A DNA stretch of 64,000 nt, taken from NCBI RefSeq assembly GCF_007559435.1, contig NZ_VMBP01000001.1, forward strand, positions 1 through 64,000, given 5' to 3'. The first letter of the stretch is position 1. Each line of letters opens with the position of its first letter. Source of the stretch: Ancylobacter moscoviensis (GTDB lineage: Bacteria > Pseudomonadota > Alphaproteobacteria > Rhizobiales > Xanthobacteraceae). Shown here piece by piece: positions 31,011-39,757 of this stretch. A program made the translations under genes and the position numbers. Under the pieces are notes generated by a model. That model was given only the letters and a program-made list of their open reading frames with translations, made no database searches and was not told the DNA's origin.

Positions 31011-32414
31011 ATGTCCTCCTACGATCTCGTCGTCATCGGCACCGGCCCCGGCGGCTATGTGTGCGCCATCCGCGCCTCCCAGCTCGGCCTCAAGGTCGCG
31101 GTCGTCGAGAAGCGCGCGACCTTCGGCGGGACCTGCCTGAACATCGGCTGCATTCCCTCCAAGGCGCTGCTGCATGCCTCGCACCTGTTCGAGGAGGCCG
31201 GCCACGGCTTCGCCAAGATGGGCATCGGCGTGGGCACGCCCAAGCTCGACCTCAAGGCCCTGCTCGGCTTCAAGGACCAAGCGGTGGAAGGCAACACCAA
31301 GGGCGTGGCCTTCCTGATGAAGAAGAACAAGATCGACACCTATCACGGCACCGCGTCGATCCCCGCCCCCGGCAAGGTCGACGTCGCCATGGCGGACGGC
31401 TCGCAGAAGGCGCTGGAGACCAAGGCCATCGTCATCGCCACCGGCTCGGACGTGGCCAAGCTTCCCGGCATCGAGATCGACGAGCAGCGCATCGTCTCCT
31501 CCACCGGCGCCATCGCGCTGGAGAAGGTGCCGGGCAAGCTGCTCGTGGTCGGCGCCGGCGTCATCGGGCTGGAGCTCGGCAGCGTGTGGCGGCGCCTCGG
31601 CGCCGAGGTGACGGTGGTCGAATATCTCGACCGCATCCTGCCCGGCATGGACCTCGACGTGGCGAAGTCCTTCCAGCGCATCCTCGAAAAGCAGGGCATC
31701 GCCTTCAAGCTCGGCTCGAAGGTTACCGGCGTCGACGGCAAGGGCAAGACCCTCAAGGTCTCGGTCGAGCCCGCCGCCGGCGGCACCGCCGAGGTCGTGG
31801 AGGCCGACGTCGTGCTCGTCGCCATCGGCCGCGTGCCCTACACGGAAGGGCTGGGGCTGGAAGCGCTCGGCGTCGAGAAGGACAAGCGCGGCCGCGTCGT
31901 CACCGACCATTACTACCGCACCAGCGTCCCCGGCATCTTCGCCATCGGCGACGCCATCGTCGGCCCGATGCTCGCCCACAAGGCCGAGGACGAGGGCGTG
32001 GCGCTGGCCGAGTTGCTCGCCGGTCAGGCCGGACATGTGAATTACGACGTGATCCCGGCGGTCGTGTACACCTCGCCGGAGGTCGCTTCGGTCGGCAAGA
32101 CCGAGGAAGAGCTGAAGGAAGCCGGCATCGCCTACAAGGTCGGCAAGTTCCCCTTCCTGGCGAACGGCCGCGCCAAGGCGAACGACGAGACCGACGGCTT
32201 CGTGAAGATCCTCGCCGACGCGGCCACCGACAAGGTGCTCGGCGCCCACATCGTCGGCGTCGAGGCCGGCGAGATGATCCATGAATGCGCCGTGCTGATG
32301 GAGTTCGGCGGCTCGTCCGAGGACCTCGCCCGTACCTGCCACGCCCACCCCACCCGCTCCGAGGCGGTGAAGGAAGCGGCGATGGCGGTGGAAAAGCGCG
32401 CCATCCACATGTGA
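31011..32414 (+). CDS. lpdA: Dihydrolipoyl dehydrogenase, E3
   Basis: A 467-residue FAD enzyme. FAD-binding [10 protein letters not shown] starts the protein, the redox disulfide is C42/C47 in [13 protein letters not shown], the NAD-binding [12 protein letters not shown] is near residue 183, and the C-terminal HAHPTRSE gives the H446-E451 catalytic dyad. It reoxidises dihydrolipoyl-SucB with NAD. It is the last gene of the sucA-sucB-lysE-lpdA run and is followed by several palindromes. Confidence 0.96.
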   Translation: MSSYDLVVIGTGPGGYVCAIRASQLGLKVAVVEKRATFGGTCLNIGCIPSKALLHASHLFEEAGHGFAKMGIGVGTPKLDLKALLGFKDQAVEGNTKGVAFLMKKNKIDTYHGTASIPAPGKVDVAMADGSQKALETKAIVIATGSDVAKLPGIEIDEQRIVSSTGAIALEKVPGKLLVVGAGVIGLELGSVWRRLGAEVTVVEYLDRILPGMDLDVAKSFQRILEKQGIAFKLGSKVTGVDGKGKTLKVSVEPAAGGTAEVVEADVVLVAIGRVPYTEGLGLEALGVEKDKRGRVVTDHYYRTSVPGIFAIGDAIVGPMLAHKAEDEGVALAELLAGQAGHVNYDVIPAVVYTSPEVASVGKTEEELKEAGIAYKVGKFPFLANGRAKANDETDGFVKILADAATDKVLGAHIVGVEAGEMIHECAVLMEFGGSSEDLARTCHAHPTRSEAVKEAAMAVEKRAIHM

Positions 32415-32445
32415 GGCGGCGCGGCAGAACCGCTGGTTCGCCGTC

Positions 32446-32468
32446 ATGGCCGGGCTTGGCCCGGCCAT
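32446..32468. repeat. REP-like palindrome, copy 3
   Basis: GTC, then a perfect 9-bp stem ATGGCCGGG / CCCGGCCAT around CTTGG, then CCACGCC. It lies 32 bp behind lpdA and forms the first part of a palindrome cluster with 32487-32540. Confidence 0.8.
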
Positions 32469-32486
32469 CCACGCCCCCTCCTGCAC

Positions 32487-32540
32487 ATGCCGGGGCTACG
32501 TCATGCCCGGCCCAAGGCCGGCATGACGTAGCCCCGGCAT
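32487..32540. repeat. Very long hairpin downstream of lpdA
   Basis: A perfect 21-bp inverted repeat (32487-32507 against 32520-32540; arms begin ATGCCGGGGC) is extended by one bulged C and a further GGCC/GGCC stem around a 3-nt loop (CAA). The total stem is about 25 bp. The inner half is a REP-like GTCATGCCCGGC unit and the outer arms add CCGGGGCTAC. It may terminate or stabilise the sucAB-lpdA transcript and would be hard to replicate or sequence through. Confidence 0.75.
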
Positions 32541-32580
32541 GATGTAGCCTTGGACGCCAAACCTGAGATCTCAAATGAAA

Positions 32581-32606
32581 CGGCCCGGAAGTCGCCTTCC
32601 GGGCCG
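32581..32606 (-). terminator. Terminator of the small secreted-protein gene
   Basis: A perfect 11-bp stem (CGGCCCGGAAG / CTTCCGGGCCG) with loop TCGC. Read on the minus strand it is followed by TTTCATTT, giving an intrinsic-terminator-like tail for the gene at 32647-32778. Confidence 0.6.
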
Positions 32607-32646
32607 TCGTCATGTTCGGGGGAAGAAAGCCTGCGAGCTCCGGGCG

Positions 32647-32778
32647 TCAGGTACCCTTGGAGTCGGTCTGCGTGGTCGGCTGCGCCGAGGCATGGCCCGG
32701 CGAGCAATCCGCGAGCGCGGCGCCGGAAAGCGCGGCGGCGAAGGACAGGGCACAGAGAGCGGTCACGATACGCTTCAT
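32647..32778 (-). CDS. Small secreted protein, hypothetical
   Basis: A 43-residue protein: Met-Lys-Arg followed by a hydrophobic stretch and an ALA cleavage site near residue 23, leaving a mature peptide of about 20 residues that starts Asp-Cys-Ser and is rich in Thr, Ser and Gln. The ATG at 32778 has AGAGGAG upstream at good spacing, and a terminator-like hairpin follows the stop. No family was recognised. The single Cys after the cleavage site could be oxidised or dimerise. Coding status rests on the ribosome-binding site, signal peptide and terminator. Confidence 0.6.
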   Translation of the reverse strand: MKRIVTALCALSFAAALSGAALADCSPGHASAQPTTQTDSKGT

Positions 32779-32892
32779 CGAACGGTCTCCTCTCAGGGTG
32801 GATTCCCAAGGGGAAGTGTGTCCCAGCCCGGCCATGGTGAAAACCCCGGCAGCGGTTCCCCGGTGCCTCAATAGGCGGCAATCCCGGCGATC

Positions 32893-33324
32893 TCACGCAC
32901 CCGTGTAGGTGAGAGCCTCGATCTTCCACCCGTCCGGATCGGACAGGAACGCCGCGTAATAGCCCTCGCCGTAATGCGGGCGCAGGCCCGGCGCGCCCTC
33001 GTCCCGGCCGCCCGTCCCAAGCCCGGCGGCATGGAACGCCTGCACGGCCCGGCGGTCGGGCGCCATGAAGCAGAAATGGCAACCGGCGGGCGCAACGACG
33101 GTATCGGCGCGGTGCTGGATCCAGAACGGCGCGGCGCCCGGCGTCCCCTCGGGCGAGGGCTTCTCCCCGGCCGGGCCCCAGCACGCGGACCCTTCCGGCT
33201 CATCGAAGGACGCCACCCGCACGAGGCCCAGCGGCGCCAGCACCGCGTCGTAGAAGGCGACCGAACGGGCGAAGTCCGAGACCCCGATCGACATATGCTC
33301 GATCACCGGGCGAATGAGCGTCAT
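32893..33324 (-). CDS. VOC-superfamily (glyoxalase-like) protein
   Basis: A 143-residue protein with the paired beta-alpha-beta-beta-beta pattern of the vicinal-oxygen-chelate fold: [25 protein letters not shown] at the start, [20 protein letters not shown] in the middle and [19 protein letters not shown] at the end. H10, H83 and E137 are candidate metal ligands. Members include glyoxalases and resistance or ring-cleaving enzymes; substrate unknown. It lies between the small secreted protein and xerC, all on the minus strand. Confidence 0.85.
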   Translation of the reverse strand: MTLIRPVIEHMSIGVSDFARSVAFYDAVLAPLGLVRVASFDEPEGSACWGPAGEKPSPEGTPGAAPFWIQHRADTVVAPAGCHFCFMAPDRRAVQAFHAAGLGTGGRDEGAPGLRPHYGEGYYAAFLSDPDGWKIEALTYTGA

Positions 33325-33349
33325 CGCGTTCCCCTTGGCGGCGGCGGGA

Positions 33350-34336
33350 TCATCGGGCGCGCGGATGCGCCGCCTTCCAGGCGGCCATCAGCGCGGCCGA
33401 ATCCACCGCCGCATAGATCTGCGTGGTGGAAAGCGAGGCGTGGCCGAGAAGTTCCTGGATCGAGCGCAGGTCGCCGCCGCGCCCGAGCAGATGGGTGGCG
33501 AAGGAATGGCGCAGCGCGTGCGGCGTCGCGCTGTCCGGCAGGCCGAGCCCGCCGCGCATGCGCTCCACCGCGAGCTGCACGATCCGCGGCGAAAGCGGCC
33601 CGCCCTTCGCCCCGCGGAACAGCGGCGCCGCCGGCTCCAGCTCATAGGGGCAGGCGCGGGCGTAGTCGTCGATCATCTCCAGCACCGGGCGGAGCACCGG
33701 CACCATGCGGGTCTTGCCGCCCTTGCCGTGAACGACGATCTGGTCGCCCCGCCCGGGCTCGGGCATGTCGCGGCGCGTCAGGCCCAGCGCCTCGGAGATG
33801 CGCAGGCCGGAGCCGTAGAGCAGCGCGAGCACCGCCGCGTCGCGGGCGAGGATCCACGGCTCGCGCGCCTCCCCCGCCCGCGTGGCCGGATCGGCGAGCG
33901 CGCGCGCGTCGCCCGGCGTCAGCGGGCGCGGCAGGGTGCGGGGAATGCGCGGCGCGCGCACCGCCGTCAGCGCCCCGACCTTGCCCAGCCCCTCGCGTTC
34001 CAGATGCCGGCCGAAGGAGCGCGCGGCGGCGAGGAAGCGCATCTGCGTGCGCGCCTCGATGCCCTCCGCCCGCCGCGCGGCGATCACCGCCCGCACGTCG
34101 CGCGGCTGAAGGGCGGCGATGTCGGCCACGCCGGGCTGCCGGCCGAGCTGGCGGGCGAGCAGGCCGAGAAAGCCCGCCACGTCGCGCGCATAGGCCTCAC
34201 GGGTCTTGGGCGAGAGCCGGCGCTCATGACCGAGCCGGGCCAGCCAGTCGGCCAGCGCCTGCGCGACATCCGGCGCCGCCCCGGCGAGCAGCGCTATCTC
34301 CGCCCGCGCCGCCTTCTGCGCATCCGTGCTGGCCAT
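33350..34336 (-). CDS. xerC: Tyrosine recombinase XerC
   Basis: A 328-residue site-specific recombinase. The SAM-like core-binding domain (about 20-115) is followed by the catalytic domain with R179 (SGLRISEAL), Lys in HGKGGKTR (205/208), H273 and R276 ([11 protein letters not shown]), H299 ([13 protein letters not shown]) and the nucleophile Y308. With XerD it resolves chromosome dimers at dif. The neighbourhood, divergent from priA, is conserved in alphaproteobacteria and supports XerC over an integrase. The ATG at 34336 is chosen; the open frame runs into the intergenic palindrome. Confidence 0.92.
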   Translation of the reverse strand: MASTDAQKAARAEIALLAGAAPDVAQALADWLARLGHERRLSPKTREAYARDVAGFLGLLARQLGRQPGVADIAALQPRDVRAVIAARRAEGIEARTQMRFLAAARSFGRHLEREGLGKVGALTAVRAPRIPRTLPRPLTPGDARALADPATRAGEAREPWILARDAAVLALLYGSGLRISEALGLTRRDMPEPGRGDQIVVHGKGGKTRMVPVLRPVLEMIDDYARACPYELEPAAPLFRGAKGGPLSPRIVQLAVERMRGGLGLPDSATPHALRHSFATHLLGRGGDLRSIQELLGHASLSTTQIYAAVDSAALMAAWKAAHPRAR

Positions 34337-34420
34337 GGCCGTGCTCCCGTCCCGCGATGACGCGCAATCGTGCCGCATCTTCCTTAAGTTTCGTAGACCG
34401 ATGCTACCCCTTGCGCCGTC

Positions 34421-34444
34421 ATGCCCCGGGCTTGGCCCGGCCAT
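34421..34444. repeat. REP-like palindrome, copy 4 (imperfect)
   Basis: GTC then ATGCCCCGGG-CTTGG-CCCGGCCAT followed by GACG. The stem is interrupted by one substitution/insertion relative to other copies. It lies in the divergent gap between xerC and priA. Confidence 0.6.
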
Positions 34445-34495
34445 GACGTTGTCTTGCTCAACGGGCCGTCATCCCGCAAGGCGCCCCGATGCGCT

Positions 34496-36736
34496 ATGAA
34501 GCCTCCCATGCCGGATACTCGCCCCGCCGATTCCCCCTCCCTCTTCCCGTCGCACGTGCGCGTCGTCGACGTCCTGCTGCCCGTGGCGGTGGGCTCGGCC
34601 TATTCCTACCGGGTGCCGGAGGGCATAGAGGTGGCGGTTGGCGATATCGTGGTGGTGCCGCTCGGCACCCGCCACATGCTCGGCTGCGTGTGGCCGCGGA
34701 CGGAAGACCCCAGGGAAAGCCCGAAGCCCGTCGATCCGGCCAGGCTCAAGCCGATCCAGCGCAAATACGACGTCGCCCCGCTCCGACCCGCGATGATCGC
34801 CTTCATCCGCTGGATCGCCGATTACACCGTGACGCCGCCCGGCATGGTCCTGCGCCTCGCCCTGCGCCATGACGAGAGCGCCGGCATCGCCCGCGAGCGC
34901 ACCGGCGTGCGCCTCACCGAGCGTCGCCCGGAGCGCCGCACCAGCGCGCGCGAGAGGGTCATCGCCGCGCTGCTCGACGGCTTCGTGCGCTCCAAGAGCG
35001 ACGCCGCGCGCGAGGCCGGCGTGTCGCCCTCGGTGGTGGACGGGCTCGTCGACGACGGCGTGCTGGAGACCGTCGTGCTGCCCCCCGAGCCCGCCGCCGA
35101 AGCTCCCGATCCCGATCATTCCCGCCCCGAGCTGCTGCCCGCGCAGGCCGAGGCCGCCACCCGCCTCGTCGCGGCGGTGAAGGCCCGCGCCTTCCAGCCC
35201 TTCCTGATCGACGGCGTCACCGGCTCCGGCAAGACCGAGACCTATTTCGAGGCGGTGGCCGAGGCCATCCGCCAGGGCCGGCAGACCCTGATCCTGATGC
35301 CGGAAATCGCCCTCACCCAGGCGTTCCTCGACCGTTTCGCCCGCCGCTTCGGCGTGCGCCCGGCGGAATGGCATTCGGCGGTGTCGACCAAGCGGCGCGG
35401 GCGCGTCTTCAAGGGCGTCGCCTCCGGCGAGGTCCGCGTGGTGGCGGGCGCGCGCTCGGCACTGTTCCTGCCCTTCGCCGACCTCGGCCTCATCCTCGTC
35501 GACGAAGAGCACGACAACGCCTACAAGCAGGAAGACGGCGTGCACTACCATGCCCGCGACATGGCGGTGGTGCGCGCGCGGCTGGAGGCGGCGACCGTCG
35601 CCCTCGTCTCCGCCACCCCTTCCATCGAGACCGAGGTGAACGCCCGGCGCGGCCGCTACACCCGCCTCGCTTTGCCCGAGCGCTTCGCCGGCACGAAGGT
35701 GCCCCGCCTCGAGCCCATCGACCTGCGCCGCGAGGGGCCGCCGCGCGGCCAGTGGATCGCCCCGCGCCTCGCGCAGGAGATGGAGCGCACCATCGAGGCC
35801 GGCGGGCAGGCGCTGCTGTTCCTCAACCGGCGCGGCTATGCCCCGCTCACCCTGTGCCGCGCCTGCGGCCACCGCATCAAATGCCCCTCCTGCTCGTCCT
35901 GGCTGGTCGAACACCGCTTCCGCCGCCGGCTCGAATGCCACCAGTGCGGCTACGCCACGCCCGTTCCCACCGAATGCCCGAACTGCCACGAGCCCAATTC
36001 GCTCATTCCCTGCGGCCCCGGCGTCGAGCGGCTGCACGAGGAGGCGGCCAAGCTCATGCCGGAGGCCCGCCTGCAGGTGCTCTCCTCGGACCTCGCCGGC
36101 GGGGTGGAGCGGCTGCGCGCCGAGCTGAAGGCGATCGAGGATGGCGAGGTCGACATCATCATCGGCACCCAGCTCGTCGCCAAGGGCCACAACTTCCCCG
36201 GCCTCGCGCTGGTCGGCGTCATCGACGCCGATGTCGGGCTGGGGCACGGAGACCCCCGCGCGGCCGAGCGCACCTTCCAGCTCCTGCATCAGGTCGCCGG
36301 CCGCGCCGGCCGCCACGAGATGGAGGGCCGGGCCTTCCTGCAGACCTACATGCCGGAGCATCCGGTGATGCAGGCGCTGGTGGCGGGTGACCGCGACGCC
36401 TTCTACGACCGCGAGATCGGCGTGCGCGAGGAGGCGCATCTGCCGCCCTTCGCCCGCTTCGCCGCCCTCATCGTCTCCGGCACCGATCCGCACGCCGCGC
36501 AGGCGCACGCCCGCGCGCTCGCCGCCTGCTCGCCCTTCACCGGGGAGGTGCGCGTGCTCGGCCCGGCCGAGGCGCCGCTGGCGCTGGTGCGCGGGCGCCA
36601 TCGCTACCGCCTGCTGGCGCGCTCGGCCCGCCTGTTCGACCTTTCCGCCTATGTCCGGGCGTGGATGGCGGGCGCGCCGCGCGCGACGGGAAATCTGCGC
36701 GTCGAGATCGACATCGATCCGCAGAGCTTCCTCTAG
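34496..36736 (+). CDS. priA: Primosomal protein N' (replication restart helicase)
   Basis: About 746 residues. The N-terminal 3'-DNA-binding domain (VVDVLLPVAVGSAYSYRVPEG) precedes a helicase core with Walker A GVTGSGKTE (about residues 240-248) and DEEH (about 335). Eight zinc-binding cysteines follow (CRACGHRIKCPSC and CHQCG...CPNC, about 453-500). PriA reloads DnaB at collapsed forks. The start is ATG 34496; ATG 34508 is possible, and an in-frame ATG at 34421 lies inside a repeat. It is divergent from xerC. Confidence 0.94.
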   Translation: MKPPMPDTRPADSPSLFPSHVRVVDVLLPVAVGSAYSYRVPEGIEVAVGDIVVVPLGTRHMLGCVWPRTEDPRESPKPVDPARLKPIQRKYDVAPLRPAMIAFIRWIADYTVTPPGMVLRLALRHDESAGIARERTGVRLTERRPERRTSARERVIAALLDGFVRSKSDAAREAGVSPSVVDGLVDDGVLETVVLPPEPAAEAPDPDHSRPELLPAQAEAATRLVAAVKARAFQPFLIDGVTGSGKTETYFEAVAEAIRQGRQTLILMPEIALTQAFLDRFARRFGVRPAEWHSAVSTKRRGRVFKGVASGEVRVVAGARSALFLPFADLGLILVDEEHDNAYKQEDGVHYHARDMAVVRARLEAATVALVSATPSIETEVNARRGRYTRLALPERFAGTKVPRLEPIDLRREGPPRGQWIAPRLAQEMERTIEAGGQALLFLNRRGYAPLTLCRACGHRIKCPSCSSWLVEHRFRRRLECHQCGYATPVPTECPNCHEPNSLIPCGPGVERLHEEAAKLMPEARLQVLSSDLAGGVERLRAELKAIEDGEVDIIIGTQLVAKGHNFPGLALVGVIDADVGLGHGDPRAAERTFQLLHQVAGRAGRHEMEGRAFLQTYMPEHPVMQALVAGDRDAFYDREIGVREEAHLPPFARFAALIVSGTDPHAAQAHARALAACSPFTGEVRVLGPAEAPLALVRGRHRYRLLARSARLFDLSAYVRAWMAGAPRATGNLRVEIDIDPQSFL

Positions 36737-36792
36737 CCGGCGCCCGCCCTGGCCCCGTGCCCGCCCTGCCCCATACCCCTTGCCCGAAGCCA

Positions 36793-36821
36793 TTGACGAA
36801 CCGGCGGCCGGCGCCTAGCTT
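36793..36821 (+). promoter_or_regulatory. Putative promoter of the ACT-like/AEC operon
   Basis: TTGACG (36793-36798) and TAGCTT (36816-36821) are spaced by exactly 17 bp. The predicted transcription start is near 36828-36830, which coincides with the ATG of the 28-codon frame at 36830, so the transcript would be leaderless. Confidence 0.45.
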
Positions 36822-36829
36822 CCCCCTCC

Positions 36830-36916
36830 ATGATGAAGGTCACGAACGAGAGCGCGCTCATTCGCGCGGGACGGCGAATTCGTCGCCCGGCCGACAGGCT
36901 CGGCCGGGATTTCTGA
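36830..36916 (+). CDS. Possible leaderless Arg-rich leader peptide
   Basis: A 28-codon frame starting ATG-ATG directly at the predicted transcription start and ending TGA 39 bp before the next gene. Seven of 28 residues are Arg, concentrated between positions 12 and 26 and using CGC, CGG, CGA, CGT and AGG codons. A 9-bp hairpin (36886-36908) covers its last third. The arrangement resembles attenuation leaders, such as the leaderless trpL of Sinorhizobium, where ribosome pausing changes RNA folding. There is no similarity evidence, and it may be fortuitous. Confidence 0.3.
   Translation: MMKVTNESALIRAGRRIRRPADRLGRDF
36886..36908 (+). terminator. Attenuator-like hairpin in the leader
   Basis: A perfect 9-bp stem CCCGGCCGA / TCGGCCGGG with a 5-nt loop, followed by ATTTCT. 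It overlaps the end of the Arg-rich frame and lies 48 bp before the next gene. The weak U-stretch makes it at best a partial terminator. Confidence 0.4.
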
Positions 36917-36955
36917 ACGCACGCCTTCCCGAATTCTCGTCATCGGACGCTAGCC

Positions 36956-37249
36956 ATGAACGCCGGCCTTTATCGCCATCGCCTCGTCGTCGAGGCCGAT
37001 GCCCATCCCAATCTCATGCTCCGCCTGCTCGAACCCTTCGCCGTCCACGACGTCCAGCCGACCCGCATCCGGCTCGACGGTCCGCCGGACGGCAGGATCG
37101 ACCCGGCCGATCTCGGCGACATGCGGGCGGAGATCGCCTTCGTCGCCTCCCCCGAAATCGCCGAGCGCCTGTGGGCGCGCATCGACGTGATGGTGCCGGT
37201 GCGCACCTCCCATCTCGTCTCGAGCGCCATTGTGGAAGCGGCAGCCTGA
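36956..37249 (+). CDS. Small ACT-like protein, hypothetical
   Basis: A 97-residue protein whose pattern (strand HRLVVEA, helix NLMLRLLEPFAVHD, strand PTRIRLDG, strand MRAEIAFVAS, helix EIAERLWARIDVM, strand VRTSHLV) fits the beta-alpha-beta-beta-alpha-beta fold of ACT amino-acid-binding domains such as small acetolactate-synthase subunits. No catalytic domain is attached. Three bases separate its stop from the AEC permease start, so the two are co-translated. A regulatory role bound to an amino acid is plausible but inferred; no specific family was recognised. Confidence 0.6.
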   Translation: MNAGLYRHRLVVEADAHPNLMLRLLEPFAVHDVQPTRIRLDGPPDGRIDPADLGDMRAEIAFVASPEIAERLWARIDVMVPVRTSHLVSSAIVEAAA

Positions 37250-37252
37250 ACC

Positions 37253-38197
37253 ATGCTGACCCAGCTCGGCGCCATCGCCCTCGTCGTGGCGCCGGTCTTC
37301 GGGCTCATCGGCCTCGGCTTCGTCGCCTCGCTCTCCGGCCACCTGCGTGAACGCGCGGCGGAGGGCCTGTCCGAATACGTGTTCGGGCTGGCCGTGCCGG
37401 TGCTCATCTTCAAGACGCTGGCCGAGGCACGGCTGCCCGAGGAAGGCCAGCCCTGGGGCTACTGGATCGCCTATTTCACCGGCGCCTTCATCGTCTTCGC
37501 CATCGGCATGACGGTGGCGCGCCGCGTCTTCGGGCGCGCCCACACCGAAGCGGTGATCCACGGCTTCACGTCGGGCCAGGCGAACACCGTGTTCGTCGGC
37601 GTGCCGCTGATCCTCCAGGCCTTCGGGCCGGAGGGCGCGGTGCCGCTCTTCCTGCTCATCGCCATCCACCTGCCGATCATGATGGTGGTGGCGACCGTGC
37701 TGGCGGAAGGCGCCGCGGCGGGCGTCTCGCTCGCCACGCTGCGCCGGCTCGGCCGGATGCTCGCCTTCAATCCCATCCTCATCGGCATCTATGCCGGCGG
37801 CATCGCCAAGGTCGTCGGCTATGTGCCCGGCGGCGTGCTCAAGCAGACGCTGGACATGCTCGCCGCCTCGGCGGTGCCCTGCGCGCTGGTCTCGCTCGGC
37901 CTCGCCCTGCATCGCTACCCGATCCGCGGCGACATCGGCCCCGCCGTGGTCATCACCGCGCTGAAGCTCGTGGTGCACCCCGCCATCGTCTATGTGCTGA
38001 CACGCCTGCTGCCCATGCCGCCGGTCTGGGCGGACGTGGCGGTGGTCTTCGCCGCCATGCCCTGCGGCATCAACGCCTATCTGCTGGCGCAGCGCTACAA
38101 GGCCGGCGTCACCGCCTCGGCCAGCGCCGTGTCGCTATCCACTGCCGCGAGCCTGTTCACCGTGACGGTCTGGTTCCTGATTCTCGGGGTGAGCTAG
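37253..38197 (+). CDS. AEC-family (auxin efflux carrier-like) permease
   Basis: A 314-residue membrane protein with about ten hydrophobic segments. VAPVFGLIGLGFVAS at the start, GFTSGQANTVFVGVPLILQAFG in the middle (the conserved N/GxP region) and VAVVFAAMPCGINAYLLAQRY near the end are typical of the AEC family, which moves malonate, malate or other organic acids and auxin-like compounds. The substrate is unknown. It is paired with the ACT-like gene. Its stop overlaps the stop of the convergent DUF2161 gene by four bases. Confidence 0.88.
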   Translation: MLTQLGAIALVVAPVFGLIGLGFVASLSGHLRERAAEGLSEYVFGLAVPVLIFKTLAEARLPEEGQPWGYWIAYFTGAFIVFAIGMTVARRVFGRAHTEAVIHGFTSGQANTVFVGVPLILQAFGPEGAVPLFLLIAIHLPIMMVVATVLAEGAAAGVSLATLRRLGRMLAFNPILIGIYAGGIAKVVGYVPGGVLKQTLDMLAASAVPCALVSLGLALHRYPIRGDIGPAVVITALKLVVHPAIVYVLTRLLPMPPVWADVAVVFAAMPCGINAYLLAQRYKAGVTASASAVSLSTAASLFTVTVWFLILGVS

Positions 38198-38934
38198 GTC
38201 GCGGAATCGTCGCGCGGGGGCGTGGCCGCCGTGAGCGCATCGTCCGGCTGCGGCCAACGCGCCAGCGCCTCATGTCCCGCCGGCGTAAGGGCATAGACGC
38301 CCCGCTCGGTGCGCGCGAACCAGCCATAGACGTTGTCGAGCAGGATTTTCCCGGCATCCGGCGCCTGCGCGCGCAGCTCACGCGGACGCCGCGGCCCCGC
38401 CGCCATGGCCGCCGCACAGGCCAGCGCCTGCTGCCGGTAGGCGGTCATGATCGGCGCGCGCGAGCCGCCGCCGGCAACCGGATCCCCCCGCCGCCGCCGA
38501 TGCTCCTCCACCAGCCGCGAGCGGCGGCGCGGATCCTTGCGCGGCATCGGTGCGACCGGGCTGACGACGATCTCCACCTCGCCGGCGGGCGATACGGCGA
38601 GCATGCCGAACCCCAGCCGGCGGCACAGGTTGCGGAATCGCGAGTCGCTCTCGCGCCCCTTTCCGCGCAACGAGGCACGCGCCGCCAGCCACACCTCGTC
38701 GCAGGCGGCGGCCCGATCGACCGCCTGAAGCACCAGCTCCAGATTGAAGCTGAGCTTCATCTCGCCGATGACCACGAGCGGCGTGCCGTCCTGCGGGAGC
38801 GCGACCAGATCGCAACTTCCGATCTCCCCCTTGACGGAGAAGCCGAGCCCTTCGAGGAACCGTTTGACCGGCAGATAGAGAGAGGTCTCCAGGATCGGAA
38901 CTCCGCTCGGGCCGGCCGGCAATCCGGCCGACAA
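38194..38934 (-). CDS. DUF2161 protein, PD-(D/E)xK nuclease-like
   Basis: A 246-residue protein. The N-terminal half has the nuclease-like core: helix with LETSLYLPVKRFLEGLGF, then D42 (CDLVAL) and E58-x-K60 (GEMKL), the arrangement of PD-(D/E)xK phosphodiesterases, as annotated for DUF2161. A middle Arg-rich stretch (KDPRRRSRLVEEHRRRRG) and a C-terminal winged-helix-like region (RTERGVYALTPAGHEAL) suggest DNA binding. Function unproven. It lies 13 bp downstream of the spermidine-synthase-like gene, same strand. Confidence 0.78.
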   Translation of the reverse strand: MSAGLPAGPSGVPILETSLYLPVKRFLEGLGFSVKGEIGSCDLVALPQDGTPLVVIGEMKLSFNLELVLQAVDRAAACDEVWLAARASLRGKGRESDSRFRNLCRRLGFGMLAVSPAGEVEIVVSPVAPMPRKDPRRRSRLVEEHRRRRGDPVAGGGSRAPIMTAYRQQALACAAAMAAGPRRPRELRAQAPDAGKILLDNVYGWFARTERGVYALTPAGHEALARWPQPDDALTAATPPRDDSAT

Positions 38935-38947
38935 GGATGAAGAGGCG

Positions 38948-39664
38948 TCAGCCGTGGGTCGGGGAGGATCTTCCGCGGCCCGCCGATGCGGTCTTCCGGG
39001 TGGCGAGCCAGATCACATGGCGCGCGCCGCCGCCCCGGCCATTGGCCCGCACGCGCGCCTCCTCCACGCCGAACCCCGCCCGCCGAAGCCGCGCGGTGAA
39101 ATCATGGTCCGGCGCCGAGGACCAGACCGCCAGCACGCCGCCGGGGCGCAGCGCCGCGCGGGCCGCGCCGAGCCCGGCCGGGCTGTAGAGACCGTCATTG
39201 GCCGCGCGGGTCAGCCCGCCCGGCCCGTTGTCGACATCGAGCAGGATCGCGTCATAGGTCGCGCGGCCGTCGCCGATCAGGCCGGCGACATCGCCCTCGA
39301 ACAGGCTGACGCGCGGATCGCTCAGACTTGTCCCGAAAATCTCCGCCATCGGCCCGCGCGCCCAGGCGACGACCGCCGGCACCAGCTCCGCGACCACGAT
39401 CTGCGCATCGCCGCCGACCTCGTTCAGGGCGGCGCGCAGCGTAAAGCCCATGCCGAGCCCGCCGATCAGCAGCCGCAACGCCGGGCGCGGCCCCAGCCGC
39501 GCGCAGACCAGCGTGGCGAGCGCCTGTTCCGAGCCGCTGAGGCGGCTGTTCATCAGCTCCGTGGCGCCGGCCATGATGGAGAACTCGTCGCCGCGCCGCT
39601 TCAGGCGCAGCTCGCCGAACCCGTCCGGCACTTTCGCGGTATCGAGCAGGGTCCAGGGAATCAT
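38948..39664 (-). CDS. Spermidine-synthase-like methyltransferase-fold protein
   Basis: A 238-residue Rossmann protein. LLIGGLGMGFTLRAAL is the AdoMet-type glycine loop, VVAELVPAVVAWA holds the acidic residue after strand two, and YDAILLDVDNGPGGL matches the active-site strand of spermidine synthases and related fused-free SpeE-like proteins. The catalytic Asp-Asp of true spermidine synthase is DVDNGP here, so polyamine synthesis is uncertain. The ATG at 39664 is chosen (the frame continues upstream to 39733). It precedes the DUF2161 gene in a two-gene operon. Confidence 0.8.
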   Translation of the reverse strand: MIPWTLLDTAKVPDGFGELRLKRRGDEFSIMAGATELMNSRLSGSEQALATLVCARLGPRPALRLLIGGLGMGFTLRAALNEVGGDAQIVVAELVPAVVAWARGPMAEIFGTSLSDPRVSLFEGDVAGLIGDGRATYDAILLDVDNGPGGLTRAANDGLYSPAGLGAARAALRPGGVLAVWSSAPDHDFTARLRRAGFGVEEARVRANGRGGGARHVIWLATRKTASAGRGRSSPTHG

Positions 39665-39757
39665 CGGGCAACCCGTTGCGGCATGGCCCGTCTGGGTAGC
39701 GCCGATCGGGGGGACCGGACAAGTCCATCCCACCCGCCCTTCCGGCCGGCGGCGCCG

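Noticed and set aside
36737..36955. Search for the atpHAGDC operon behind priA, as in many relatives
   Set aside because: No ATP synthase gene is present; the next genes are the ACT-like protein and AEC permease.
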